Shown here one piece after another: positions 35,683 through 44,258 of a stretch of 64,000 nt of DNA. Source of the stretch: Marinobacterium sedimentorum (lineage in GTDB: Bacteria > Pseudomonadota > Gammaproteobacteria > Pseudomonadales > Balneatricaceae); contig NZ_JALDYX010000003.1 of NCBI RefSeq assembly GCF_024267675.1, forward strand, positions 62,001 to 126,000, read 5' to 3'. Position 1 is the first letter of the stretch; each line of letters starts with the position of its first letter. A model generated the notes under the pieces. The model did not search any database. It was not told the DNA's origin and worked only from the letters and a program-made list of their open reading frames with translations. The position numbers were made by a program, and so were the translations under genes.

Positions 35683-37836
35683 TCAATTCGGTTCGAGCGG
35701 TACTACGGTATCGATTTCAATCTGAGCATCAAACTGTTTCAGAATGTCCTGCACCAGCGGATCCTGCTCAATCGCCTCAACAGCCCGCGCCTGGCGCAAC
35801 TCGCGCTGGCGCTGGGCGAACTGATGCGGCGTTTCGCGCCCCTGGGCGGCACATTCGAATTCTACCTCAAGCGGCATCCCAAAATAATCACACAGCGCCT
35901 TGGTGATACGCTCGCGCTGGATTTCATTCAGCAGCGCCTGCTGCTGCGCGGTATAGTAAAACCGCAGACTTTGCCCCTGCACCGACTCTAGCGACAAATT
36001 CACCGCCAGACTCTCAGTCATCCCCCCCAGCCCAAGACCGGCGCAGAGCACAACCCAGTCATCGGGCTCTAGCGAATCCAGCGTCAATAACTGAGCCCCC
36101 TCCTGCGCCGCGACGGGCGGTCTGGCCTGCACCGGAGCAACCTGAACTGGCAGCAACGCCGGCACCGGCACTGACGCAGAGGGAGACTGAGGCTGGACAG
36201 ACGCCTGCGGCGCAGCGGGGCTCGGTGCCTGCAAGGATGCAGGCTCAGATCGCGCAATGCCAGCCCCAGATGCAGCAACAGGCGCGACAGCGCTCTGAGC
36301 CGCCGACTGCGGCCCTGTGGCAGCAGCGGATTCAGGCTTTTTTGGCGGCGCTACTCCCATGAACGCCAGATCCGCATCTTCCTGATCGTATCCGCCGGGA
36401 ATATCCGACTCGTCGTACTCGGGCGGCCCATCCGGCATCACCGCAGCCGACATGGCAGATGCCTGCTGCGGTGAACTTTCAGACGCAGGTGCAGCTACAG
36501 GATCAACAGCAGCAGCCCTTGGGGGCTCTGGTGCCTGCGCTGGAGCGGCAACCAGCGGCGCAACGGAAACCTGCTCAGCGCGCACAACCACAGACTCACT
36601 GGCCGCATCCCGGACAGCAGGCCGAACGGCCGGCACACTGGCAACCTGAGCGTCCGCTACAGGCGACGTCGGCGACGCCCCGGCACTGGCACTGGCATTT
36701 ACACCGGCATTCGCGGTCGCACTGGAAACAGGCCCTGGCCCCGCAGGCGCATCCGCCGGTCGGAAAGCCAGCATGCGCAACAACACCATTTCCAGGCCTT
36801 CCCGGGCGTCCGGCACATAAGGCAGATCTCGCCGCCCCAGCAAGGCAATCTGGTAATACAGCTGCACATCTTCAGCCGTCAAGGTGCGGGACAGCGCCAG
36901 TATCTGCTCGCGATCCCCCAGGCTGTTATCCGCCGCATCGGGCAGCACCTGGGCGATGGCAACACGGTGCAACAGGCTGATCATGTCCCCGAGCACACTG
37001 GCATAATCGGGTGAGAACTGCGCCAGATCCGCCACCGCCGCCAGCAACGCCTTCGCATCCCGGGCCGACAGGCATTCCACCAGCCGGCTCACCAGCAGCT
37101 GATCGATGCTGCCGAGCATGGTCTGGACATCAAGCGTGGTAATTTTGCCGGCACCGAAGGCGATCGCCTGATCGGTCAGGCTCATGCCATCGCGCATGGA
37201 TCCGTCGGCGGAGCGCGCCAGCAGCCAGAGCGCAGCCTCCTCGAACGGGATCTTTTCTTCCCCCAGCACAAAGCGCAAGTGCTCGACGATGCGCTCGGGA
37301 ATCATATTCTTGAGATTGAACTGCAGGCAGCGCGACAGGATGGTGACCGGCAGTTTTTGCGGGTCGGTCGTGGCCAGCAGGAATTTCACATGGGGAGGCG
37401 GCTCTTCCAGCGTTTTCAGCAAGGCATTGAAAGAGTGGGTCGACAGCATGTGCACCTCATCGATGAGATACACCTTGTAGCGCCCGTGGGTCGGCGCGTA
37501 CTGCACATTTTCAAGCAGTTCGCGGGTATCCTCCACCTTGGTACGAGAGGCCGCGTCGACTTCAATCAGATCTACGAAACGCCCTTCGGCAATCTCGCGA
37601 CAGGCACTGCACTGGCCGCAGGGGTCGGACGATACACCCTTTTCGCAGTTCAGCGATTTGGCAAAGAGCCGTGCTATGGAGGTCTTGCCCACACCCCGCG
37701 TGCCGGTAAAAAGGTAGGCATGATGCAGGCGGTCATCATCCAGCGCATTGACCAGCGCCTTCAGCACATGCTCCTGACCCACCATTTCCTGAAAACGCTT
37801 CGGGCGCCATTTGCGCGCCAGCACCTGATAGCTCAT
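35683..37836 (-). CDS. dnaX: DNA polymerase III subunits tau and gamma
   Basis: A 717-residue tau subunit. The AAA+ clamp-loader core has Walker [12 protein letters not shown] (Gly45-Thr52), a zinc module with Cys64, Cys73, Cys76 and Cys79, the LIDEVHMLS Walker B, and the sensor segment [20 protein letters not shown]. Residues of about 370-580 are an Ala/Pro-rich linker, longer than in E. coli, and the C-terminal domain binds the alpha subunit and DnaB. A -1 frameshift signal lies in the linker (codons 498-500, see 36337) and would give a gamma-like protein of about 501 residues. It is the first gene of the ybaB-recR-rnd unit. Confidence 0.97.
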   Translation of the reverse strand: MSYQVLARKWRPKRFQEMVGQEHVLKALVNALDDDRLHHAYLFTGTRGVGKTSIARLFAKSLNCEKGVSSDPCGQCSACREIAEGRFVDLIEVDAASRTKVEDTRELLENVQYAPTHGRYKVYLIDEVHMLSTHSFNALLKTLEEPPPHVKFLLATTDPQKLPVTILSRCLQFNLKNMIPERIVEHLRFVLGEEKIPFEEAALWLLARSADGSMRDGMSLTDQAIAFGAGKITTLDVQTMLGSIDQLLVSRLVECLSARDAKALLAAVADLAQFSPDYASVLGDMISLLHRVAIAQVLPDAADNSLGDREQILALSRTLTAEDVQLYYQIALLGRRDLPYVPDAREGLEMVLLRMLAFRPADAPAGPGPVSSATANAGVNASASAGASPTSPVADAQVASVPAVRPAVRDAASESVVVRAEQVSVAPLVAAPAQAPEPPRAAAVDPVAAPASESSPQQASAMSAAVMPDGPPEYDESDIPGGYDQEDADLAFMGVAPPKKPESAAATGPQSAAQSAVAPVAASGAGIARSEPASLQAPSPAAPQASVQPQSPSASVPVPALLPVQVAPVQARPPVAAQEGAQLLTLDSLEPDDWVVLCAGLGLGGMTESLAVNLSLESVQGQSLRFYYTAQQQALLNEIQRERITKALCDYFGMPLEVEFECAAQGRETPHQFAQRQRELRQARAVEAIEQDPLVQDILKQFDAQIEIDTVVPLEPN
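36337..36343 (-). promoter_or_regulatory. programmed -1 frameshift heptamer in dnaX
   Basis: On the coding strand the codons CCA AAA AAG contain A AAA AAG, the E. coli dnaX slippery sequence, in the correct phase (codons 498-500). After a -1 slip the next codons are GCC TGA, so termination follows one codon. A Shine-Dalgarno-like GGGAG lies ten bases upstream, and a GCCGC/GCGGC hairpin can form about 21 bases downstream. The arrangement parallels E. coli, where the shift makes the gamma subunit. Confidence 0.72.
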
Positions 37837-37985
37837 TGCGACCCTGATTACGACTGAATATTACAGGCGCCTATGCTACCGGCTGAGGCCCCGCCACGCC
37901 AGCACAACGACGGCCTTTAACCCGGGCACCGAGGCACAGCCAGGTGTTCACCGGCGCCACGCCGGGACACAAACCCGGCCTCCCC

Positions 37986-38042
37986 TTGCAGATCGATACC
38001 CGATACATATAATAAGCATTACTTACTATATGCAGTACTTAC
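37986..38042 (+). promoter_or_regulatory. promoter and candidate MarR operator of the efflux operon
   Basis: A perfect -10 TATAAT (38008-38013) sits 16 bases from a weak -35 TTGCAG (37986-37991). Just downstream, TACTTAC occurs twice (38020-38026 and 38036-38042) across an AT-rich spacer, ending at the marR start codon. A regulator bound there would cover the transcription start, fitting MarR autorepression. Confidence 0.5.
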
Positions 38043-38043
38043 C

Positions 38044-38508
38044 ATGAATCACGACACCAACCCGTGCTTTTTGCTCGCCGACATCGGCCGCCTGATGCGC
38101 CAGCGCTTTCAGCAACAGCTTGATCACAGCGAGCTGACCTACGCCCAGGCCCGGGCACTGATCAACATCAGCCGCTATCCGGGATTACGCCAGGTCGAGC
38201 TGGCCGAACTGATGGAGATCCAGCCTATTACCCTGGCCCGACTGATCGACCAGCTGCAGCAACAGCAACTGGTAGAGCGACGCGCTGACCCCGCAGACAG
38301 ACGCGCCTACCGGCTGCACACAACCGCTGCCGCACAAAGCCCACTGCAGCAGATTCTCCAGATTGGCGCCGTCATTTACGAACAGATGATGGAAGACCTG
38401 GACGCTCCCCAGCGTGAGGAACTGGCGTCATCCCTGGCACGGATACGCAGCAACCTGTCCGGCGGCCAGACAGCCGCCAGCGCTACCGCAGAGCCCCAGC
38501 CAACCTGA
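38044..38508 (+). CDS. MarR family transcriptional regulator
   Basis: A 154-residue winged-helix protein. The DNA-binding part is LTYAQARALINISRYPGL, QVELAELMEIQPITLARLI (recognition helix) and the wing RRADPADRRAYRLH, all MarR-typical. It probably represses the emrA/emrB-like genes that follow 12 bases downstream, releasing them when a phenolic or hydrophobic ligand binds. The last 20 residues are a low-complexity Ala/Ser/Gly tail. Confidence 0.93.
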   Translation: MNHDTNPCFLLADIGRLMRQRFQQQLDHSELTYAQARALINISRYPGLRQVELAELMEIQPITLARLIDQLQQQQLVERRADPADRRAYRLHTTAAAQSPLQQILQIGAVIYEQMMEDLDAPQREELASSLARIRSNLSGGQTAASATAEPQPT

Positions 38509-38520
38509 GAGACTGAACCT

Positions 38521-39585
38521 GTGACCACAAGGCTCCCCCAAACCGACAACACCCCACCACCGCGCCGCCGATTTGCCGGCATCAGCCTGCGAACCCTGCT
38601 GATGGTGGTCATACCGCTGCTGGCCGTCGCCATCGCCAGCCTGCTTTATCTGCGCGGCGGCCGCTACCTCGAAACAGACAACGCTTACCTCAAGGCCGAC
38701 AAGGCCCCGATCAGCAGCGAAGTTTCGGGCACGGTGCTCGAACTGAACGTTCGCGACAACGCCGCCGTCAGCAAAGGCGATCTGCTGTTTCAACTGGATG
38801 CCACAGAATTTCAGACCTCGCTGCACCGCGCCCAGGCACAGCTGGCCGCCGTCACCGCCGACATCCAGGCAAGGCGCAGCGGCCATGCCGAAAAACAGGC
38901 TCAAATCAACCTGGCCCGCACGGACCTTGATTACTGGCAGCGCGAAGCCGACCGCCAGGAGGACCTGGCCCGCAAGGGGGCGATATCCCGCGCCCGCCTG
39001 GATGAAGCACGTCACAATGCCGACATGGCGCGTCAGCGCGAGGTGGCACTGAAACTCGAGCTGCAGCGTATTGCCGATGAACTGGCTGGCGGGCCCGATA
39101 CCCCGATCGAGGACCACCCCGACTATCGGATTGCCAAGGCCGAGCTGCAGCAGGCACAGCGCGCCCTGGAACAGACCGCCATCCGTGCCCCAATGGACGG
39201 TCATATCAGCCAGCTGCCCAAGCCCGGACAATTTCTGGAGCGTGGAAAAATAGCCGCGATTCTGATCGGTAACAGACTCTGGATTGAAGCCAACTTCATC
39301 GAGGCTGATCTGGCCAAGATTGCCCCCGGACAGCCGGTACGCATCAATTTCGACAGTTTCCCCGACCAGCAATGGCAGGGCTCGGTCGACAGCCTGAGCC
39401 CGGCAACCGGTGCCGAGTTTGCCGTCATTCCGGCACAGAATGCCACCGGCAACTGGGTCAAGATTCCCCAGCGCGTGCCGGTGCGCATCCAGCTCGAGAA
39501 TCCCGGCGACGAACTGCGCGCCGGACTCAGCGCCCTGATCCAGGTGGACACCGGCACCTGCCGACTGCAAGGGGCCTGCTCTTGA
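38521..39585 (+). CDS. HlyD/EmrA family efflux membrane fusion protein
   Basis: A 354-residue protein that starts with GTG. One membrane span (about residues 22-42) is followed by the lipoyl-like segment (DNAYLKADKAPISSEVSGTV), a long coiled-coil hairpin (about 90-200), and the return segment TAIRAPMDGHISQLPKPGQF. It would bridge the inner-membrane EmrB-type pump to an outer-membrane channel. The order marR-emrA-emrB is that of the E. coli mprA-emrAB operon, though no outer-membrane gene is visible. Its stop overlaps the start of the next gene. Confidence 0.9.
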   Translation: MTTRLPQTDNTPPPRRRFAGISLRTLLMVVIPLLAVAIASLLYLRGGRYLETDNAYLKADKAPISSEVSGTVLELNVRDNAAVSKGDLLFQLDATEFQTSLHRAQAQLAAVTADIQARRSGHAEKQAQINLARTDLDYWQREADRQEDLARKGAISRARLDEARHNADMARQREVALKLELQRIADELAGGPDTPIEDHPDYRIAKAELQQAQRALEQTAIRAPMDGHISQLPKPGQFLERGKIAAILIGNRLWIEANFIEADLAKIAPGQPVRINFDSFPDQQWQGSVDSLSPATGAEFAVIPAQNATGNWVKIPQRVPVRIQLENPGDELRAGLSALIQVDTGTCRLQGACS

Positions 39586-41090
39586 GTCCAGTCGGACAAC
39601 GCACTGGCCTGATTACCCTGACGGTGATGCTCGCCACCATCATGCAGGCACTGGACACGACCATCGCCAACGTCGCCCTGCCCAATATGCAGGGCAGCCT
39701 GTCGGCGACCCAGGACCAGATTTCCTGGGTACTGACGTCCTACATCGTGGGTGCGGCGATCTTCATGCCGCTGACCGGCTTCATGGCTGCACGCTTTGGG
39801 CGCAAACGCCTGTTCAGTGGCTCGATCATCGGCTTTACCCTGACCTCCATGCTCTGCGGTGCTGCCCAGAACCTGGATCAGATGGTGCTGTTCCGCCTGC
39901 TGCAGGGAATTTTCGGCGCCGCCCTGGTACCACTGTCCCAGGCGGTACTGCTGGACAGCCACCCACCCCAAAAGCACGGTTCAGCCATGGCCATGTGGGG
40001 GGTCGGCGTGATGGTCGGCCCCATACTGGGACCGACGCTTGGCGGTTATCTCACCGAATACTACAGCTGGCGCTGGGTGTTCTATATCAACCTGCCGTTC
40101 GGCATTCTGGCCTGGTTGGGCCTGCTACTGTTTCTCGACGAATCCCCAATCGATCGCAAGCGTCGCTTCGACCTGCTGGGATTTGCCTTTCTCGGCCTCG
40201 CCATAGCCGCACTGCAGATGGCCCTTGATCGGGGCGAACTCCTTGGCTGGCTCAGCTCGCCCGAAATCATGCTCGAACTTTCGCTGGCAGCGCTCTGCGG
40301 CTACCTGTTTGTGGTCCACAGCTGCACGGCGGCACAGCCCTTCATCAGCCCCGGCATTTTTCGCGATCGCAATTTCAGCGTCGGGCTGATCATGATCTTC
40401 GCCGTCGGCATTATCCTGCTGGCAACCATGGCGCTGCTGCCACCCTTTTTGCAGCACCTGTCAGGCTACCCGGTCATGACCACCGGGCTGCTGCTGGCGC
40501 CACGGGGCATAGGCACCATGCTTGCCATGCTGCTGGCCGGGCGCCTGCAGGGCACGGACAATCGCTACAAAATTGCGCTGGGACTGGTGTTGATCAGCTA
40601 TTCGCTGTGGGAAATGACGTTCTTTACGCCGGACATAAGCCAGTGGGAACTGGTGCGCACGGGCATCGTTCAGGGACTGGGACTGGGCTTTGTGTTTGTC
40701 CCGCTCAGCACCCTGGCCTTCGCCACCCTGGCGCCGGCATTTCGCAACGAGGGCACGGCGCTGTTCAGCCTGATGCGCAACATCGGCAGCAGTATCGGCA
40801 TTGCCTGGATGGTCACCCTGCTGGCCCACAACACCCAGGCCAATCACGCCGCCTTCGCATCCTATATCACGGACTTCAGCCTGCCATTGCAGCAGGCCAT
40901 CGACAGCGGCATCTGGAGCCTTGAGAGCCCGACTGGGCTCAGCGCCCTGAACGCCACCGTAACACGCGAGGCACAGATACTGGCCTACCTGCAGGATTTC
41001 CAGATCATGATCTGGGTGACCCTGGCCGCCCTGCTGCTGCTACCCCTGATGCAGGCACCGCTGATGCAGCCGCACCCACAGAAGGACTAG
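39582..41090 (+). CDS. DHA2 family (EmrB-like) MFS drug exporter
   Basis: A 502-residue transporter with 14 predicted membrane spans. The start is assigned to TTG at 39582, which overlaps the upstream stop (TTGA) and has AAGGGG about nine bases ahead; the longer frame from 39372 runs back through emrA and is artefactual. Motifs: LDTTIANVALPNMQGSLS (DHA2 motif D1), GFMAARFGRKRLF (motif A), LLQGIFGAALVPLSQA, and GPILGPTLGGYLTEYYSWRW (motif C region). It exports hydrophobic compounds using the proton gradient, with the upstream fusion protein. Confidence 0.9.
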   Translation: MSPVGQRTGLITLTVMLATIMQALDTTIANVALPNMQGSLSATQDQISWVLTSYIVGAAIFMPLTGFMAARFGRKRLFSGSIIGFTLTSMLCGAAQNLDQMVLFRLLQGIFGAALVPLSQAVLLDSHPPQKHGSAMAMWGVGVMVGPILGPTLGGYLTEYYSWRWVFYINLPFGILAWLGLLLFLDESPIDRKRRFDLLGFAFLGLAIAALQMALDRGELLGWLSSPEIMLELSLAALCGYLFVVHSCTAAQPFISPGIFRDRNFSVGLIMIFAVGIILLATMALLPPFLQHLSGYPVMTTGLLLAPRGIGTMLAMLLAGRLQGTDNRYKIALGLVLISYSLWEMTFFTPDISQWELVRTGIVQGLGLGFVFVPLSTLAFATLAPAFRNEGTALFSLMRNIGSSIGIAWMVTLLAHNTQANHAAFASYITDFSLPLQQAIDSGIWSLESPTGLSALNATVTREAQILAYLQDFQIMIWVTLAALLLLPLMQAPLMQPHPQKD

Positions 41091-41109
41091 CCCCGACGAT
41101 CCAGACGGA

Positions 41110-41874
41110 TCAGACCCCGAGCAAGGTTCGCAAGCGTTCAAGATCCTCGGGCGTATCCACGCCCGGCGGCGGCAATTCTGCAGCCACGGCCACATGAATG
41201 CGCGCCCCGTTCCACAATGCCCGCAACTGCTCCAGGCATTCGGTGTTTTCCACCGCAGCCGGGGGCCACTGCACAAAATCATTCAGCAGCTGCACCCGGT
41301 AACCATAGATACCGATATGGCGCTGCCACTCGAATCCCGCCGGCACCTGCTCACGGCCGGCAACAGTGGCGAAGGCATCCCGCGGCCAGGGTATGGTCGC
41401 ACGGCTGAAATAGAGCGCCATACCAAAGCGATCCGTCACCACCTTGACCACATTGGGGTTCAGCAGCCCGGCGATGTCCTCCACCGGCTCCGACAGGGTC
41501 GCGATACCCGCCTGGGGGTTGGCCGCCAGGTTGGCCGCCACCTGGTTGATGATTGCAGGTGGAATCAGCGGCTCATCACCCTGCACATTGACGACGATCT
41601 CGTCATCCGCCATGCCAAGGCTCGCCACCACTTCCTGCAAACGGTCGGTGCCGGAGGGATGATCCGGCGAGGTCATGCACACCTCAGCACCAAAGCCGCG
41701 GGCCGCATCAGCAATACGCGCATCATCAGTGGCTACCAGCACCCGTGTGGCATCGCTTAAACAGGCGCGTTCATAGACATGCTGAATCATCGATTTGCCG
41801 GCGATAGCGGCCAGCGGCTTACCGGGGAAACGGGTGGAGCCGAAACGGGCCGGAATGATAACTGTGAAGCTCAT
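41110..41874 (-). CDS. kdsB: 3-deoxy-manno-octulosonate cytidylyltransferase
   Basis: A 254-residue enzyme that makes CMP-Kdo from CTP and Kdo for lipopolysaccharide. Diagnostic segments are [20 protein letters not shown] (nucleotide-binding start), [32 protein letters not shown] (metal Asp) and [14 protein letters not shown]. It begins four bases inside the end of the Trm112 gene, which itself overlaps lpxK, so Kdo and lipid A kinase steps are translationally coupled here. Confidence 0.97.
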   Translation of the reverse strand: MSFTVIIPARFGSTRFPGKPLAAIAGKSMIQHVYERACLSDATRVLVATDDARIADAARGFGAEVCMTSPDHPSGTDRLQEVVASLGMADDEIVVNVQGDEPLIPPAIINQVAANLAANPQAGIATLSEPVEDIAGLLNPNVVKVVTDRFGMALYFSRATIPWPRDAFATVAGREQVPAGFEWQRHIGIYGYRVQLLNDFVQWPPAAVENTECLEQLRALWNGARIHVAVAAELPPPGVDTPEDLERLRTLLGV

Positions 41875-42077
41875 GGGCGCACCTGCTTTTTCAGTGCATC
41901 GCGCTCCGCTTCGGTCAGCTTGCGCGCTTCGGTTTCCAGCATCACCGGAATGCCATCACGAATCGGGTACGCCAGGCCGCTTGCACTGCAGAACAGCTCG
42001 TCCGTTTCCCTGTGATAATGCAGCGACGCCTTGGACACCGGACACACCAGAATATCGAGCAGTTTCTTATCCATCAT
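41871..42077 (-). CDS. Trm112 family protein (YcaR-like)
   Basis: A 68-residue protein of the UPF0434/Trm112 type. [19 protein letters not shown] and [20 protein letters not shown] are the family signature; two cysteines (about 12 and 31) are seen rather than a full four-Cys zinc site. The bacterial role is unclear. It lies between lpxK and kdsB as in enterics and Pseudomonas. Both ends overlap the neighbours by four bases (ATGA). Confidence 0.92.
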   Translation of the reverse strand: MMDKKLLDILVCPVSKASLHYHRETDELFCSASGLAYPIRDGIPVMLETEARKLTEAERDALKKQVRP

Positions 42078-43111
42078 TGTCTCTCACCTGAAATAGCATC
42101 AGACACCCGGAGTCCGGGCCCTGAGGAGTCTTGTCTATTTAACTGCGTCGCCAGTGCAGATTCAAATGCCGCATCCAGCTGTGCCTCCACCGGCAGATAC
42201 CAGCTGTTCGCCGGTGCCAGATTACGGCACTTCACCGCATCCTTTTCCGTCATGATCAGCGCCAGATCATCCCCGAACTCAAGGTCCTCGGCACTGAAAG
42301 CATGATGGTCGGAAAAACTGTGGGGAATGGGATCAAAGCCCAGCCGGCGCAGACTGTCGAAGAAGCGCTGCGGATTGCCGATACCGGCCAGCGCATGTAC
42401 CCGCCGCGCACCCGGCCAGCCTGCAGCCTGCAGCCGCGCGCTGCCATCGAGCGCCCGCAACGCGCCCGGTATCAATTGCATCACATGGGCACCGGCCGGC
42501 CGGAAAGCCCCTTCACCATTCACCACAACAAGATCGACCGAATCCATACGCTCTGGCGGCTCACGCAAAGGCCCCTCCGGCAGACAGCGCCCATTGCCAA
42601 GGCCGCGCTCACTGTCCAGCACCAGGATCTCGAGGCTGCGCCCAAGGCGGTAATGCTGCAGACCATCATCACTGATAATCAGATCACAGTCGGTCTGTTG
42701 CAGCAGGTGCTTCGCCGCCGCAACGCGGTCCGGGTCTATCACCAGCGGGCAGCCACTGCGCTCAACAATCAGCAGCGGCTCATCCCCGACCTCGGCCGCG
42801 TTCGTACCCGCAACCACCAGACAGGGATACTGCGATGCATTGGAGCCGTAGCCACGACTCACCACACCGGGCCTGTAGCCCGCCGCCTGCGCCCACTGCA
42901 ACAGCGCCAGCACCAGCGGCGTTTTGCCGGTACCACCGACAGAAATATTACCCACGATGATCAGCGGTACCGGCGGCTGCCAGACAAGCTCGGGATGGGA
43001 CAGATATTGTGCCCGACGGCGCAACACAAGACGGCGGAACAGCCACTCCAGCGGGCGCAGCACGCACAGCCAGCGACTTCCCTGATACCAGCCCCGCACC
43101 AAAGCATTCAT
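42074..43111 (-). CDS. lpxK: tetraacyldisaccharide 4'-kinase
   Basis: A 345-residue enzyme of lipid A synthesis that phosphorylates the disaccharide at the 4' position. ATG at 43111 was chosen over an adjoining TTG. The N-terminal amphipathic membrane-binding helix ([20 protein letters not shown]) precedes Walker [16 protein letters not shown] and the [15 protein letters not shown] segment. It begins three bases after the exbD stop and overlaps the Trm112 gene. Confidence 0.96.
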   Translation of the reverse strand: MNALVRGWYQGSRWLCVLRPLEWLFRRLVLRRRAQYLSHPELVWQPPVPLIIVGNISVGGTGKTPLVLALLQWAQAAGYRPGVVSRGYGSNASQYPCLVVAGTNAAEVGDEPLLIVERSGCPLVIDPDRVAAAKHLLQQTDCDLIISDDGLQHYRLGRSLEILVLDSERGLGNGRCLPEGPLREPPERMDSVDLVVVNGEGAFRPAGAHVMQLIPGALRALDGSARLQAAGWPGARRVHALAGIGNPQRFFDSLRRLGFDPIPHSFSDHHAFSAEDLEFGDDLALIMTEKDAVKCRNLAPANSWYLPVEAQLDAAFESALATQLNRQDSSGPGLRVSDAISGERQ

Positions 43112-43114
43112 CAA

Positions 43115-43534
43115 TCAGGGAGAACCCGGTTCGCGGGTGGTAATGCTCAGCTGCACAAAACCCAGTTGACCGGCCACATCCATGACGGTGACCACCGCCT
43201 GATGCGGCGTGGTGCCATCGGCAGTAATCAGCAGCGGGCGATCACGCTCTTCACCGGCACTCTGACGCAATGCCTGGCGCAGCGTATCGGGCTTGGAATT
43301 GACCAGCGGCTGACCGTTGATGCTGTAGCGCCCCTGGGCATCGATCAGCACTTCCAGCAACTGCTCAGACGCCTCGCCAGGTTCACCACTGGCTTCAGGC
43401 AGGTCCACCTGCAGATGGGTTTCGCGGGTAAAAGTAGTGGATACCATAAAAAAGATCAGCAGCAGAAACACCACATCGATGAGCGGCGTCAGATTGACAC
43501 TGACCTCTTCCTGGCTGCGTCGCTGAAACTTCAC
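43115..43534 (-). CDS. exbD: ExbD/TolR family biopolymer transport protein
   Basis: A 139-residue protein with one N-terminal membrane span. NLTPLIDVVFLLLIFFMVST holds the essential proton-conducting Asp. The start is assigned to GTG at 43534, giving VKFQRRSQEEVSV as in other ExbD proteins, with GGAG eight bases upstream; a GTG three codons earlier is too close to that RBS. With ExbB it would energise a TonB- or Tol-type envelope process. Placement ahead of lpxK is common in Pseudomonas relatives. Confidence 0.9.
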   Translation of the reverse strand: MKFQRRSQEEVSVNLTPLIDVVFLLLIFFMVSTTFTRETHLQVDLPEASGEPGEASEQLLEVLIDAQGRYSINGQPLVNSKPDTLRQALRQSAGEERDRPLLITADGTTPHQAVVTVMDVAGQLGFVQLSITTREPGSP

Positions 43535-43576
43535 GCGCTGCACTCCGGTTGGGGCATGGCCAATGCGGCAGCGGTA

Positions 43577-44197
43577 TCAGACATGATCAATTTCACGCTC
43601 GCCATGCACCACTTCCACCAGCTTGACCGCCTCCTGCTCCATTTCCTTGACCAGGGAATCGACCTTGCGCTGAAAGAAGCGGTGAAAAATCAGGGTTGGA
43701 ATTGCCACCGAGAGACCGGCCGCCGTGGTGATGAGCGCCTCGGAGATACCACCGGCCAGCACCGAGGCATTCCCCGTACCCTGTACCATGATTTCGGTGA
43801 ATACCTTGATCATGCCAATCACGGTGCCCAGCAAACCCAGCAGCGGCGTGACCGCCGCAATGGTTCCCAGCGGATTGAGGAAGCGTTCCAGCTCGTGAAT
43901 CACCTGACTGGCAGCCTCCAGAATGCTTTCCTTCATCACCTCGCGGCCGTGCCTGGCATTATTCAGCCCGGCCACCATGATACGCCCCAGCGGACTCTGC
44001 TGCTTGATTTCGCGCATTTGGGCGGGCGTCAGCGTTTTGCCCTGAATCTGCTCCCAGATATCGCCCAGCAAGCCACCCGGCGCAATACGCGAGGTTCGCA
44101 ACACCCACAGCCTTTCCAGGCAAATCGCCAGCGAAAGCACCGAACATGCCACGATCGGAATCATCAACCAGCCACCGGCTTTCAGAAGTTCAAACAC
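43577..44197 (-). CDS. exbB: ExbB/MotA/TolQ family proton channel protein
   Basis: A 206-residue protein with three membrane spans. AVTPLLGLLGTVIGMIKVFT and ISEALITTAAGLSVAIPTLI are the two conserved transmembrane helices of ExbB/TolQ. It partners ExbD, whose gene starts 42 bases downstream. No TonB gene is in the window. First gene of the exbB-exbD-lpxK-Trm112-kdsB envelope operon; which TonB or Tol system it energises is unknown. Confidence 0.92.
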   Translation of the reverse strand: MFELLKAGGWLMIPIVACSVLSLAICLERLWVLRTSRIAPGGLLGDIWEQIQGKTLTPAQMREIKQQSPLGRIMVAGLNNARHGREVMKESILEAASQVIHELERFLNPLGTIAAVTPLLGLLGTVIGMIKVFTEIMVQGTGNASVLAGGISEALITTAAGLSVAIPTLIFHRFFQRKVDSLVKEMEQEAVKLVEVVHGEREIDHV

Positions 44198-44258
44198 CCT
44201 GTACCCTCCGCTCGAATGCTGGCTACTTTAGCATAGCTCCCCTGCCAAAAGTAGGTCA

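Noticed and set aside
42302-44236. 644-codon plus-strand ORF across lpxK, exbD and exbB
   Set aside because: It runs antisense through three well-identified genes; His/Gln/Arg-rich composition typical of a mirror frame.
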